Shown piece by piece: positions 48,119 through 60,688 of a stretch of DNA of 64,000 bases. The notes beneath the pieces were generated by a model. That model was not told the origin of the DNA and searched no databases. It was given only the letters and a program-made list of their open reading frames with translations. The translations under genes and the position numbers were made by a program. Within the stretch, counting starts at the first letter, position 1, and every line of letters starts with the position of its first letter. Source of the stretch: Hydnum rufescens UP504 (taxonomy: Eukaryota; Basidiomycota; Agaricomycetes; Cantharellales; Hydnaceae); assembly GCA_014904985.1 (NCBI GenBank), contig MU129025.1, forward strand, positions 17,108-81,107. Reading direction: 5' to 3'.

Positions 48119-49033
48119 TCATACAGTACCATCAACTGCGGAGCTGGGATTCGTTCTGCGAAGGAGAACGAAAAGGAGGTGAACAGGATCTTCATCGACT
48201 TTAAGTTTGAGAAGTTCACGTAGGAGAATTCCATCTAACTGTTCGATAGTGACCGTGAGCGAGTTCTCGGCGGTGGCTTCCCGTACGCGACAGCAGGCAT
48301 GCCACCCACAGCGGACACCAGGTTCAGTCGTAGACGGATAGTTTCGGCGGACACCGCTGAGGACGACGGTAGCTTTAAACCACCGGGACGGAAGGAAAGT
48401 GGCTTGGATCGTGTTGCACTTACGAAGTAGTCGAGTCATCGCTGCCGTCCTGCACGTCTGGACACGATCCTCCGACCGACGACGCGACGCTCGTATTCAC
48501 GATGTCAAACGAGAGAACGCGCCCTTCTGCGTCCTTCTCATCGATTTCTCGCTTTGTTTCCTTGTAAGTAGGGGTGACAGGCGGCATCTTTTTGGGCGAT
48601 CCTTGGGAGTTCCATTGGGAATTTAAGACGCCCGAAGTAGCGGAGTATCCAATTGGGCAGTCTTGTCCCGAAGCTGTCTGTGGCACTAGAACCCGTCAGA
48701 ATGTCTTCCTGAGCTTCTAATCCCGATCAAGCATTCTAGAAAGTGCGGTCGCCTTCTGCTCTCTCGCACGCTTGTGCTCCAGCTGGCCTTCTTTTCCAAC
48801 GAGATCAGACTTGTTCACACCGAATGCGCCGTCTAGTCGGACACGTTTACGAGACAAGGCAGCTTGAGCGGCAGCCACTTGCGCAGCTACCCCTGCGTAG
48901 AAGTGCGCATTGGCAGAGGATGGCATGCTAGAACCGTATGAACCTTTGGCCGAGGAGGGACTACTACTTCCTGAGCCCAACGGAGGGAGAGTATCGGAGT
49001 CTGCCGTCGGCGATCGGAACCGAAGCCCCATTC
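48119..49033 (-). CDS. Hypothetical protein, Ser/Ala-rich with a basic helix
   Basis: A minus-strand frame from the ATG at 49033 reads 'MGLRFRSPTADSDTLPP', then an Ala-rich helix 'AAQVAAAQAALSRKRVRLDG' and 'LVGKEGQLEHKRAREQKA', with a stop at 48717. A second open block in the same frame (48686-48420) is acidic and Ser-rich and ends at a consensus donor 'gtaagt', so an exon border is likely there. I recognise no family. The composition suggests a nuclear protein with a disordered region. How the blocks join is unresolved, because two stops separate them without a visible GT donor. Confidence 0.4.
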
Positions 49034-49049
49034 TAAGCTCAGGATTCAA

Positions 49050-51519
49050 GCAGTGATTGCGAGTGCTGGCTTACATGTACACAAATATCAGGACCTGCGA
49101 GCCCTAGGTGAACCGGGATCCAGGGCTTCCGGGAAACTGAACACAGCATCCCGGAATTTTTATTACCATACAAGGTAATATCCCACGACCCGGTATTAGC
49201 CGCGACGACAACAGCCCTGTAGAGCTCCTCAAACCTCCTGCGTGCTGTCTCTTAACTATACACTATCAGAATGCAAGGACTTCTGTTTTGTGGCTACAGG
49301 CGGTTTCGTTGCATTTTTATAGTGTTTGAAGCCCATTTTGGACCCAGAATCCCGGAATTTACAGCTTATGTTCTTCGTCAAAATTACCTGAACTGGTATA
49401 CCGGTTGATCTAGTACTCGCAGGGCTCCTATAGTATCCCATGGTTTTTTTAAAAAAGTATCAGAGGGTGATAGAATTCAAGTCGTTGTGTGTACAGCACA
49501 TTATAGCTACCCCTGATTCCATGAACAGGCTTCTCAAGACATTCCTAGTATTCCATGGCTCTAATTCTTTCAAGCGGCGGATGATAATAATGACGAGGAC
49601 GAATTAGCAGCCCCAGTTGCTGGCTTGTCTGGTTCCTCGAAGTGTTCACACAAGAACGTCTACATCTTGGGGTATCCTTTGGTATGACTCCCATCGGTTG
49701 ACCTACTTGTGCCATGGTGACCGATAATATTTTCCGACATTCAGCTGGGTACTCCGTCCCGTAATCACCGACTGTTTGTCCAGACATCCAGGTCTCATGG
49801 CATTGAATTTGAAAGCCATCTGGATCATCAACCCTTTTTTGTCCTAGGATCTGGCCCAGGAATACATACTCGCCTTATCGCTGTTCCAAATCTTCAGACG
49901 TGTGTGGGCGTTCAACCAATCGTTCATGGACGGGCTCCAGAAACGGTCGAATGCTGGCGCACTTACGGTGCGGACTATTCCACTAAATATTCTACATATC
50001 CGCCCAAAGGCCCGCTTCCGATGTTGACCAACGCTTTTAACCGAGACCCCACCCCGCGGTCTGATATCTTCACCACCGCCTTGACGGTCACTCCGAATTC
50101 GAATCTGTAATCGGTTCCCTGTACTTTGGGTGCGTAAGAGTGTTCACGAACTTGCGGGGGGTCTTTTCAGAGCGTTTTCGGGCAGGATGTCCCCAACCTC
50201 CTTTGCTAATGTGCAGGTAAATTTCACCCGTCACCCCTGTGGGTTTTTTGAATCGCGTTCTCTTTTTTTTTTATTTCCATTGCTTCCTGACATTGACAGT
50301 CCCCTATTTATTTTAGTGTAAACGGTTAGAAAACCGTACACGCACCGCACGCAGGCTGGGCCGAATGTGCTAACAATGTGAGTCCCGGTCCTTCCGACCG
50401 ACGCCCTTCCTCTTTAATATGGTTTTCGCTCATCCTATTTCCTTCTGGGGCCATTATGCAGCCGGTTTTCATACATAGTTTGGACAGCTCAATACCGTCC
50501 ACACTGAATGTCTTACCCAGCGTGATGGAGAAGAGCCTAAACGCAGTAGTGGGATGATTCGGGGGAAGCATGCATTTCCAGGGCCGGAAAGGCTTCACCT
50601 TGACAAATTTCAAAATAAATGATGATTCCTGTCAGCGGAGCGCTTGCCCAAATACTACGAAACATGGGGTTAGGGAGGAGACGAAGTAGGCCCCGTGTAT
50701 AATTACTTTGTCTCGCTCTTCCCTTAGCCAGACAGAGGCGGAGATTCTCGCTTTTAATGAAGTAATCACCTGGACTTTTTCCACCAACACTAGGGGGGGG
50801 GCCACTGTAAAAGTTGTTCAACTCCATCTAAGAGAGAGTCTCAGAGAGAATCTGGATTTCTACACCACGTAGGCGGGGTTCGGTGAGAGCGGCCCACCGA
50901 AGCACTACCTAAGGCTTTACAATGGGTAAATGCGTGGTCAGGGTGAGGCATCAATCGTTGACACCATCTGAAGCTGTTTGTGGCACCGTTCCTTTGTTGC
51001 GATGATAGCCGGAAGCAAACCGGGATCAGCATCGTGCCCCGATGGCTCTAGATCTCATACATGACGAATTCCAAACTGAGAGAGCCTGAAACAGTCAATC
51101 GGAAATATGATTACGACCCGACCAAAGACGAATATGGCGGAAACCAACCGGTAGGGTGGTAATGTGTTATCCTTTTTATCCTTTTTAGGATTGTATTATT
51201 TTGCTCCGTTACTTCTGGACACGGCCTTGGACGTATAGGCCTGGCGTGGGTCCTCCATGCACCCTTTAATACTACTACAGCGTGCGGCTGCTAGAAAGGC
51301 CCAGACATCCCCGTTGGTGATTATGGACGGCCTTGACAAAGCTTTCTCTCCGTTTGCTGAGCTCCCCTTGTCCTCACAGCTCACTGTTGCACAGGAAGAT
51401 GCTCAACAACAATCATACGGCCAAGTGCCACCTCAAACATCCTCTTCTTTCCCCTCTTCCTCATTCTCTCTCTCTCCATTTCATCTCGACGTTTCCGACT
51501 CTCGGCCTCAGGTCCTCCA
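49050..51519. other. Gene-poor stretch, no supported gene
   Basis: A plus-strand frame ending at 50110 ('...YSTYPPKGPLPMLTNAF...') and several short frames on both strands show no known domain. A T-rich run lies at 50262-50271. A decayed secreted-protein gene is possible around 49840-50340 but cannot be named. Frames at 51257-51652 overlap the leader of the next gene. Confidence 0.35.
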
Positions 51520-54074
51520 ATGTCCGACTCCCCGTATTTTGGTCCAGATGAAATGTCTTCACTGTCATTCACGAATTTCCCTTTTGAAAGTCAAGTTCCC
51601 GAGACTGCCTTTAAATCCATCCCTCCCAATCTCAATTCTAACGACGAGGTAAACCACGCACTGCCCGGGAACTATAACCCTTACGCTGCGCCCGGGTTTA
51701 TTCCGTTCCCCCAATCTCCTCAAGATCCATCTCTCCCGGTTTTCACACTCACCGATCCACATCACGAAGATGCTGAGCCACCATGTGAAAAGCGTTGTAC
51801 TGATCCTGTCATGCACGATGCTTTGGATCAAATCAACCGCTCTCCGTGTAGCCGATGCGGGAATTTGAGGTGATTACTCTGGGCGTTTTTGTGCTGTATT
51901 AATTGACGCAACAATGCACTGCCAATAAAGGCCAGGCCCTCCATGTCAGGCGTCGCCAAATGTGTAAAATGTGCATCCAAACCAAGTCATGACGAGCCAG
52001 TTCTGGCGCAGCCCTTGTTGGTACCTGGCTTTCTTGGTATTCCGACCCATGCTGATCACCTCTGTGGTTCCAGGCTTCAATCCACAGATTATACAAGCGA
52101 AAGAGCTTCGTTGAGGATAATCCAAATGGCCACGATCGAACCCGGTCAAACCCTGATGTCCCAGTCCTTTCCTCAGACTCCAGCACTTTCATCAGATTCT
52201 ACTGAGGACGTAACCAAGCATCTCGATGATCCTGAAGTCCATAGGATGATTGCGGAACAATACGCCCCGCCTGCCCTCATCCTTCGCGGAATTGTTTCTC
52301 CCGAAGAAGTTCGGCACCTCTTTGCTATGTACATGATTGGAATTAATCCATGTTCAATAAATTCAATCGCACTTCCATTTTAGATTCTTCGAGCGATTAA
52401 ATCCTCACATCGAGGTACTTCGCCAGGATATTCACACAATACCTACACTTCTGGCACGCTGCCCCTTGCTATTCACCGTCAGTGAGTATATTCATCGAAT
52501 CGGTGTTTGAGGCATAAATCGCTTATTCTGTCCCGTGGGATCTCAAGTTTGCACTCTTGCCTCCCGGTACCTTGTATCCCGCCCAGATCTGTACCCAATC
52601 GCCTTCAGTCTTGCGGAGGAGGCCATCTCAGCAGTTTGCTTTTCCGACGACGCGGGTGGTACAGTCCACAAATCTCCGCTGATACGTGCCTCGCACTTGC
52701 ATTATTCAGTCTTTGGACACCACCCTCAGCTCAACAAAATAACACCGGCCTATTTAGGGACAAACGATGGATATGGGCAGGTCTTTCGGTGCGGATGGCA
52801 GAAGAATTGGCTGCGAATCTAAGTCCTGCTGAAACTGCTGGTGCCATTTTCCCACTGCCCTCGCTAGCAATTTCGTCTCATATATTGCCCAACGCTACTT
52901 CTGCGGCGAGACACAGCTCGGACGACTTGTTTAGCCTGACTGCTGTTCTCGAAATATGCCGAACCGTGGATTCTACGTGGTCCATTCTTCGTTCTGCATC
53001 TCTCGGTCTGATTGCACCAACGTCTGCATCGGTGCAATCATCCTCTACTGCGTCATTTCACAGGCCTCAGAGAGACTACGGCTGACCATAGCATGGTCTG
53101 TGCTCACCCGCCGAAATCCTGTTATTGAGGACGGAGGCGAAGCCATGCAGTTTGCGAAGTCCCTGCAGAATCAACTCCCCCATGTAATGGGAGGTTTTAT
53201 GGGAGGCTTGATACGTCCCAGTCCACTACCATCGCTTGCGTCTGGAGGCGTGGACGCTGCGAAGTCCATTCAAAAATGTCTAACAACGTTGGATGAATTG
53301 GGTGAACACGCTAGGGCTTTGGCTGGGCGGGGAGATATCTCTGGTGTGTCCTCATTATTCCATATTCCTTGCGTTCCACATTCCCTTACCGAAGATGATT
53401 TGGCAGGTATGAACGTTTTGTGTCAAAACATTCTGCTGGATATATGCTACTACCGTCTTGTGGTGCACACACTCGAATTCCAGACCAGCCCTGAGGACAA
53501 TGCCTATTTTAGTAACGGACTTCAGAAACGCCGAGGCAGGCCAAGCAAGATTTCAAAGAGTCGCGAACGTCTCGTGTCAACTGTCGGTACTTTCTTCCTG
53601 TTCCGTGACCACTTTCTCGGAGCCCCATTGACAGTAGACGCATAATCCCAGTGTATGTCGGATGCTCGCAGCATATTGCTGGATGGTCTCTGAGGTGTTT
53701 GGTCCCTCCGGAATTCTTCGGTACGCCTCAGAGAGGACTGTGGGTCAAATTACAGCTGTTGCACTTTTCATCATTCGGGTACGTTAGGATCATTCTATGC
53801 TTTCCATTATCTAACTATGATGGGGGTGATGCTCTCCAGATGATAAGGGACCCCCGGATTACTCCATATCTTGAGGGAGACCAGACAAACTATAATCCTA
53901 TTCCTCAAAGAATTCGCCTGCACTTTACATGATGCTGCTGTTGATGAACGTCACAGTCTTGCGATTTACTCGCAATTCGTGCGCGAGCAACTTCATAGCC
54001 CCTCGCAAGGCTTCCAGGATGACACGGAACTGACGGTGTTCTTGCTGGAGCGTGCATTCCGGCCCCTTGCGTAG
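51520..54074 (+). CDS. Fungal Zn2Cys6-type transcription factor with middle homology region
   Basis: The first exon (51520-51869) begins 'MSDSPYFGPDEMSSLSF', is Pro/Ser/Asn-rich, and ends in a cysteine motif 'RSPCSRCGNLR' that is probably the start of a binuclear zinc cluster; the next exon supplies 'KCVKC', but the phase does not join cleanly. Downstream segments match the fungal transcription factor regulatory domain: 'IRGIVSPEEVRHLFAMYM'-like text, 'FERLNPHIEVLRQDIHTIP', 'CTLASRYLVSRPDLYPIA', 'DKRWIWAGLSVRMAEELAAN' and, at the end, 'DERHSLAIYSQFVREQLH'. Such proteins are nuclear activators or repressors of metabolic genes. Several introns are needed, and at least one junction may be damaged. 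The next gene lies more than 2 kb away, so no target is implied by context. Confidence 0.65.
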
Positions 54075-56484
54075 ATGGAAAATTGGCGTGAAGGCAATTG
54101 CAGTTCCGCCAGCCTCCAAACATCGCCGAGGAGTAATCTTCGTCAATCCCTCGGAAAAACCATGACCTTATATTATCTATTTGAGTTCAGTTGACATGAG
54201 ATACGGACTGGCAGAGTTGTATCCCGACTCTCCAATGTGCTTCGTTGGTTCTGGCTGATCTAACCCTATGTGTATGAGCTCATGTATCTGCTCGTTCCCT
54301 GAGCATTTCATCTCCTTTGCATTTATTGTAGTTCTCGGCTGTAGACATTCATCTTCCCATGCGCATAAAAGCATTGCTGTTCATCGCATCTTCATATTGT
54401 AGTACATAAAAACTCCTTTCTGTCAATCCGCGTCCCTCATAGTTCGTACTTTGCACCCTCAACGTGTCCTACTGTATTATTACTATCTTGTTCCCTGATT
54501 CCCTGACCTGGATACCAGGTTAGAAGAAATTGAAGTTCAAGGATTACAGTAAATGGTCACTGCCGCATGCTACAAACCGCAAGCGATCTACACCCGCGCT
54601 CGTCTACTCGCCGATTAAACCCCATTAATTATGCACGCTGAAAAACACGCCACATAACAGCCCGGCCCAATTCTGTTGGGTCCTTCTACCCTTTGCTCAG
54701 TTTAATTCTTTTTTGGGGGGTTGTTGTTGTTGTTTCCCTCCCCTACAGAAGCTCTTTTTCCCCTCAGCTGGCATCTTTCCTAGTGTTGCGACCTCATACT
54801 AAGATGTCAAAGTTAGGCTTCAAATATGGATTACGCAGGGCAACGGCATGTGAGGGAGAATGAAACAAAATGTTTGCTACTACGAGCAGCGTGGCCTTCT
54901 CTCTCAGGATTTGGGTGGTTTGGGTACTTTGACCCGATTAACTCAAAAACCGCTTCTAAGCTTCTGGACAGGTTAGCGGGGGATCAGGGAATTTCAGGAA
55001 TCTGCGAATTTCCGAACGAACCTCCTTTCCGTCGTCTTCGTTGCGGACGTGAAATGACAACGTCCGGACCAGACATGATAACCGCTGGTGCCTAGCGGAT
55101 GGATATTGTAGATGAAGGCTTAATGCTTCCTGTGGTTGTTCATCAGGAGACAAAGAATTGATGTATCCAAACTACAGCATGGCCCCCGACGCTTAGGTTG
55201 ACGCCCGTAACGCTCCCACCGGGAGATTTTTTGGATTTTGAACCTAATCTATATTGCTTCACTAGGAAGTTTGAGCCCCCAAATGTCTGTAGAAGGACTG
55301 GTTATGAGTGTTTGGAACATCGAACGATTTCGCTGGGATAACCCTAATGACACAAAACCACATAGAACCGGGAATTGGTCATTGCGATAACAGGGTGCTT
55401 GTTTGATAATTGATCTTGTGCTTTGTGTACACAGTTGGCCTCATGTCATTGGTTCTCTGACACGCATGATTTGCCATGAGCACTCATAGAACTTCTTTCA
55501 GGTTTTTTTTTTCATCCCTTATCTACCATTGACAGGCTTGAGAACAACGTCTATGCCTAAGTCAAGTGTACCAATCCTGTTTTGGGAAGTTCTAGTAAGT
55601 CTACCCCCAACATATCCCTCCCACCCTGTCAGGAATCGGCCGTAGGTAGGTAAATGTATCGCGATCGAAAACTTCATTTCTGTATTGTATGCACAAAAAA
55701 ATGGGCCGCCGATCAATTTGTATTTAATACAATTCGTGCCCGCTATATACCATGCACCTCTTCAGAGAAGCACAAGAACAAGTAGTGAGCCTCATAGGAA
55801 TGTGAAAAGGTATCAAGTGCAGATTCGTTCCAAGCCTGGATACCAGAAACCGTATATCCCTCTTAGTCCAAAGGCGCGGCGACGCGGAGGAGGGGCTAGC
55901 AAATGGGACTGCCGAGTCGGCAAAGGCTGGCTTGCTTCCAGCCGTCCTTCGTTCGTCTCATCTCGTCAGCTGGGACATTTGCCTGAGAGGGGAGACTAGG
56001 TACCTTTCTTGCCCAACCCACCCACCCTTTGTTTTGTTTTGTCACTTTGTTTACTGGCTTAGTCGTGAGAGCTGCAGATAATCCCGCCCACCCGTGCACA
56101 GTCATATCTGCCGCCCTCGCGCACAGAGATCGGCGAAGCAATTGCTTCGCAATCTCTCACACAACCATGCCAGTAGAGACAAAGGGTTTGATTGACAAGA
56201 AACGGACACAGATTCGCTAGCCCGCACAACTGTCTATAAGTGTTTATTTCCAAATCATATGCATGAGCGCCCGCGGGGACCTCACGGACTTTGCAACCCT
56301 GGCCGCGATCATGTGGCCTGTCCCACTACTGACTCCAGTACAGTAAATCATTTTCTGCTGAAAAATCTCAGACACTGTACTTGATTTGGATACCCTGCTT
56401 CTTGCAAGTGATACATCAATATTCCATCGTCATCAATCGTTTCGTTTACACGATATAGTTCCTCTACGAGTGTTGTTACTCCGA
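54075..56484. other. Long intergenic stretch without a supported gene
   Basis: About 2.4 kb. It holds a T/G-rich low-complexity tract near 54708-54736 ('ttttttggggggttgttgtt') and scattered short ORFs with no recognisable content (54826-55095, 55685-55999). I see no RNA gene or transposon end. Confidence 0.4.
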
Positions 56485-58945
56485 TCACAGCCTTTTCTTT
56501 GAGATATCAGCTTCGCCTTCATCTTCGGCCCAGAATCCCTCTGATAGTGTAGGGCCCACTGCCAACTTTAAGTCACCTACAGCCCTATTCTTCTTCTTGG
56601 TGCTCAATGTGGAACCAGCAGGCGAAGCAGAGTGTTCAGTGCCCTCTATAGAATGGAGGATATGTTGCACGTATCGCTTGAACACAATCACACCATAGGA
56701 TGCAAGAAGCATCACAAAGAAGCCCCGGACAGATATGAACGATGCAGTCGAAGACGATGGGCCGCCCTGGACTGGATCCCACGTCGACAGGTTCAGTAGT
56801 ACAGAAGGCTGTGCCTGAACTTGCATTACGAGTGCCAGTATGTCGATCTGAGGGCGGTGGGAAGCGGGTGTGCGCAGGTAGGGGTCGACGAGGACGATCA
56901 CAGCCACATTCGTGATTGCACCCGCCCATATGATAACAGACTGTAGGGATGAAGGTGTTCAGGATACATGCCTCGTAGGAGTATTATAATAAAGATGTGC
57001 GTGCCTGGGTGCTGATCCATATGCGGGATGATTCGCTGGCGGCTCGAGAAGAAATGGGGTGCCTGAAGTTGGTAAGAATCTTGAAGGCATCAGTGCGAAG
57101 ACGAATGGTAGCGAGGAGAAGCGTCATGGCTACACGCGGAAAGATAAGATTTCGCTGCGTAAATAGAAACAAGTGGGAGAATATACCAGGTGTAAGGGGC
57201 CAACAACTACTCCACATTACGCAGTATCCAAACTAATCATAGAGTATGGCGGTGAGCCAAGGTGAGCTAACAATCCAGTTGTGTATCTCACCTGCATAGT
57301 CAAGCTCAAATAGTCGTCTGTGTGATTTGGTCAGAGAAACTCAAAAAAACGGATAGTGGATGGCTTGCCAAAAAAGGTATGCTCTGCTAAAGTAACTTCA
57401 TCTGAAATGCGCATGAGGAATTCGCGTGCCTCTTGTTCACCCTTTCCATCACTTGAAGGAGCCGATGCTGGAGGGGTCGATACAGACGGGGTCTTCCTAA
57501 ACCATCGAAGAGCTGGGGGGACGGCAAGCTCCAGCAACAACGGAAAAAGTTGCAGGACGAATGTAAAGGAGAAGAGTTGCTCCTGCAATCGAGTGTATGG
57601 AGTCGTTTGGGGCACCGAAGCATTCCCAACCACGCCCGAGGAATGACCATGGAAAAATGTGTGGAAGAAGTGCATAAATTCATCGCCGAAGGGTACATAT
57701 ATCCCCGCACTGAGAATGAGTGCATAAAACGCGACCATTGCAACGACAGGAACAACTTTGAGTATCAGATACGCTTCGTGGGTTGATTGTGAAGTATGAT
57801 TTTCCCACGATGTGAGTCGTCTCGCGATAGTTTGGTGTAAGGCAACGAAGGGCGGAGTAGTTAGGGCATTGTAAACAGTAGGAATCAAGGCCTGTCAATA
57901 CGGAAAAATTGAAAGTGGCGCCAAGAAGTAAAGCGATCCGCCACGTACCACTGCAATTTTGTACAATGTGGGTCCATCGTACAGTCTGGAGATGAACGCT
58001 TCCAAGACGAACGCGATGGACATGTTGAAACCAACGAAGATGATTGCGAACAAGACCCACGGAATGGACAATGCAGCTTTGGCTTCTGTTATCCACCAGG
58101 GTGTAGGCGATGTGGCCAGATCCAGAGCAATGTGTTCTGTAGAGCAGTTCCATCGTATGGACAGACGCTGGTGCTTTATTCTCCATTGCTCGATGAAAAT
58201 AATTGCCCATGCGAGAACAAAAAGAGAATACCAGGGTCTCACAAACGCATCAGATTGAAACCAAAGAGCCACACCAATGACGGATGGAAGAACCAGTGCT
58301 CTCGCATACTCTGATAGAAATGAAAAATAGAACGCGGCAGATTCCCCGTACTATTGGGAATCAATAAGTTCCTGTGGAAGTAGCATAACCACGGACACAC
58401 TTGTTCGGCCATAAGGTCAATCTCATCGTCATTATACGCGAGTATCGGACTAGTCGATTTGAGTTTCTGGAGCCAGGCGTTTTTGTATGCGACTGGCCTT
58501 GGCGGGACAAAAGTTTGGACATGGGGCCATGCTGCACCCAGAGTAACGCCAAGTCCACCTCTGGAGATAGGAGACGAGACGTATGAATAAAGGGCATGCA
58601 ACTGGGAAGATGCTGAACGATTTAGGTCGTCTAGCGACCCCTTTGTTGCCGAGGGCCCTCCCATAGACCTTTAAGATGACCAGTAAGCAGTTTCGAACGT
58701 GCACATTCCTGGGTCCCTCACGTTTCCCATATAAGTATCTCCGAGGTCTTCTTTTCGTCCAAGAAGGAGATGCATACGAGGACCTCTCCAGCATTCCTAG
58801 TTCTCTTCCCTACGGCAGCCAATCCTCCGTCACGGAGAGTCCGGAGGAGGCCAGAGTACTCAGCTAAGACCGCCACATTGTCCTTCTTTACTTCGTCCAG
58901 TGTATACTTGAAAACAAGGACCAGTGGCCCGACTGTTACATCCAT
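56485..58945 (-). CDS. Anoctamin / TMEM16-family membrane protein (Ist2-like)
   Basis: Eight exons, 58945-58722, 58668-58401, 58350-57949, 57891-57369, 57317-57292, 57232-57187, 57129-57005 and 56940-56485, join in phase to 689 residues. Anoctamins are multi-pass calcium-linked scramblases or channels; fungal members tether ER to plasma membrane or move lipid. Visible features are the N-terminal 'YSGLLRTLRDGGLAAVGKRT', 'YARALVLPSVIGVALWF', 'FVLAWAIIFIEQWRIKHQRL', 'TPWWITEAKAALSIPWVLF', 'PTVYNALTTPPFVALHQTI', 'FTFVLQLFPLLLELAVPPAL', 'WPLTPAMTLLLATIRLRTDA' and the last helix 'FFVMLLASYGVIVFKRYVQ'. Exon 5 is 26 nt. Two introns, after 57369 and after 57005, begin with GC instead of GT yet are required by phase and homology. 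A partial inverted copy lies at 62439-63840. Confidence 0.92.
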
Positions 58946-59019
58946 TACAGCAGCGTGGGGAACACAATGTCAAAGATGTCCATCGATTTAATCGGCTAAG
59001 CCCGATGTATGACACCCCA

Positions 59020-60365
59020 ATACCTGTATGGTAGCTCCGCGCTAACTCCGTGTGTCTAACTTCCGATGGTCCAAACGGTGTGCGCGGCACCAGATTCTTC
59101 GAAAGTAATAATATCATATAGCCGTCAACTGTTCACGATAAGCTGATTCCAAAATAAAGGTGTGCCCTCTTCTTGTTTTCCTTGCGGCGCTGGCCTGGGT
59201 GCATCATGGGACGCTGATTTACTGCATCAAATCGGTGGGTAAGGTCCTTGGGTCAGAGACCAAAACTAAGGGGCGCATGTTCTTCTCGCACCCACCGTCA
59301 ACATCCCTCGCTCTCCCGTTGGGGGTCGTGCCTTCGAGCCTTCCAGTGAGCTATGATGTTATGCACGTACAACTTGGAATGTGTGGATTCATGCCACATT
59401 GTTTTTTCCAGGATCCGTTCTTGAATGGCATGTTGACTCGAAACCTTATTAAGGGACTTCAAGTCGAGGGAATTGCTGCAACTATCAAGCATTTGGTAAT
59501 GGATATCTCATATCAATGGACTGTAACTAATGTGTTGGCATGGACCTAGGTTGCCAATGACCAAGAATTTGAGGTAAGTGACATCGCCAAAATATTATCT
59601 CCGTATTTAGCGGTACAGTATCTCATGTGTCCAGAAACCAAAATGTGCTCTTTGACAGCTTGGATCGTGTCAGCCGAGGTGCCCATGCGTGCGCTCCGTG
59701 ATATCCATCTTCGTCCATTTGAGCTTGCTATCAGATGTGATAATTCGCTGTGGGCGGTGATGACCGGGTACAACAGAGTCAACGGTGTCCATTGTAGCGA
59801 AGATGCTTTCCTTCGTCAGGTCTTGCGAAAGGAATGGAACCTCACAGGACTGATCATGAGCGACTGGGGTGGTGTATTCTACCGATGCTCCCACCCGTGC
59901 TGGTGTCGATCTCGAAATGCCCGTACGTTCTTTCATTTCTGACTTTTACTGCCTCCTATTGACTTGTTGTACTCCCCAAGGGGCACGATTGTCTTTCACG
60001 GCGTTGGGTTAAAGCAAGCACTTGGAGGCAAGAAGGTTTCCCAGCAGAAAATAGATGCTGGAGCCCGAAATGTGCGTCGTTAACATTTCCCATTCGAAAA
60101 CTGGATTGCGCTTATATTTTCTCCAATCTCTAGACTCATTCCAGGGATCTGGTGTGTCCGAAGATGCGGGGAAGAATTTGTTGGTACGTCCGACATGGAA
60201 TTCCGTGGATACTCCGCTCTCAAAATTTCTGTGTCTAATGGATCGATTGACATTGCAGTCAGCGGTTGTTCTATTGAAGAATGGGTCTCCACAGTGCCCG
60301 ATGATGCATTCAGTACCTCCCATTGACATACAGGTTAATACAATTGATCAAAAGGGATAGAAGAG
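59020..60365 (+). pseudogene. Truncated GH3 beta-glucosidase relic
   Basis: GH3 beta-glucosidases release glucose from cellobiose and related glycans. Family text appears in order: 'DGPNGVRGTRFFES' (59065-59106), 'FPCGAGLGASWDADLLHQIG' (59180-59240), 'GIAATIKHLV' (59470), 'VPMRALRDIHLRPFELAI' (59680-59735), 'YNRVNGVHCSEDAFLRQVL' (59770-59827) and 'GLIMSDWGG', which contains the nucleophile Asp (59851-59877), then 'SAVVLLKNGS' (60260-60290). The pieces sit in different frames with internal stops, and both the start and the whole C-terminal domain, including the fibronectin-like end, are missing. It is a dead fragment. Its left end lies about 75 bp from the anoctamin start, on the opposite strand. 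Confidence 0.85.
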
Positions 60366-60550
60366 GGATACTCAGTTAATTCCCCAGTCTCCGAGAACAA
60401 ACCGGAAGCTATCGTAAGAGGACTAATCGAATGCATTGCGTGTGTTCACTAGACACTACTCGAAGATCACGAGCATGCCCGGCAGTCCAGCTAATCGTAT
60501 CAAGTCCTCTGGGACCTGGACGTCAAGGCCGTCAGTTGCGCGAAGGGAGG

Positions 60551-60688
60551 AGGAAAGAAATGAGACGAACCTAAACGACAAGTCTACTAGTCGGGGGCCT
60601 ACACCGTTAGTAAGGGCCGTTAGTTATATGAGAAAGGGAAAGGAAAGAAACGAGATGAACCTGAATGAGTCCACTAGTCCGGGGCCTA
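60551..60688. repeat. Two direct repeats, 90-bp spacing
   Basis: Copies beginning 'aggaaagaaa' at 60551 and 60641 continue in parallel through 'gaacct' and 'ctagtc.ggggcct' for about 50 bp with several differences. The second copy includes the stop codon of the protease relic at 60686-60688. Confidence 0.6.

Noticed and set aside
55896..56253. Short ORFs near 56 kb
   Set aside because: Both strands are open by chance; no domain, splice pattern or repeat relation was found.
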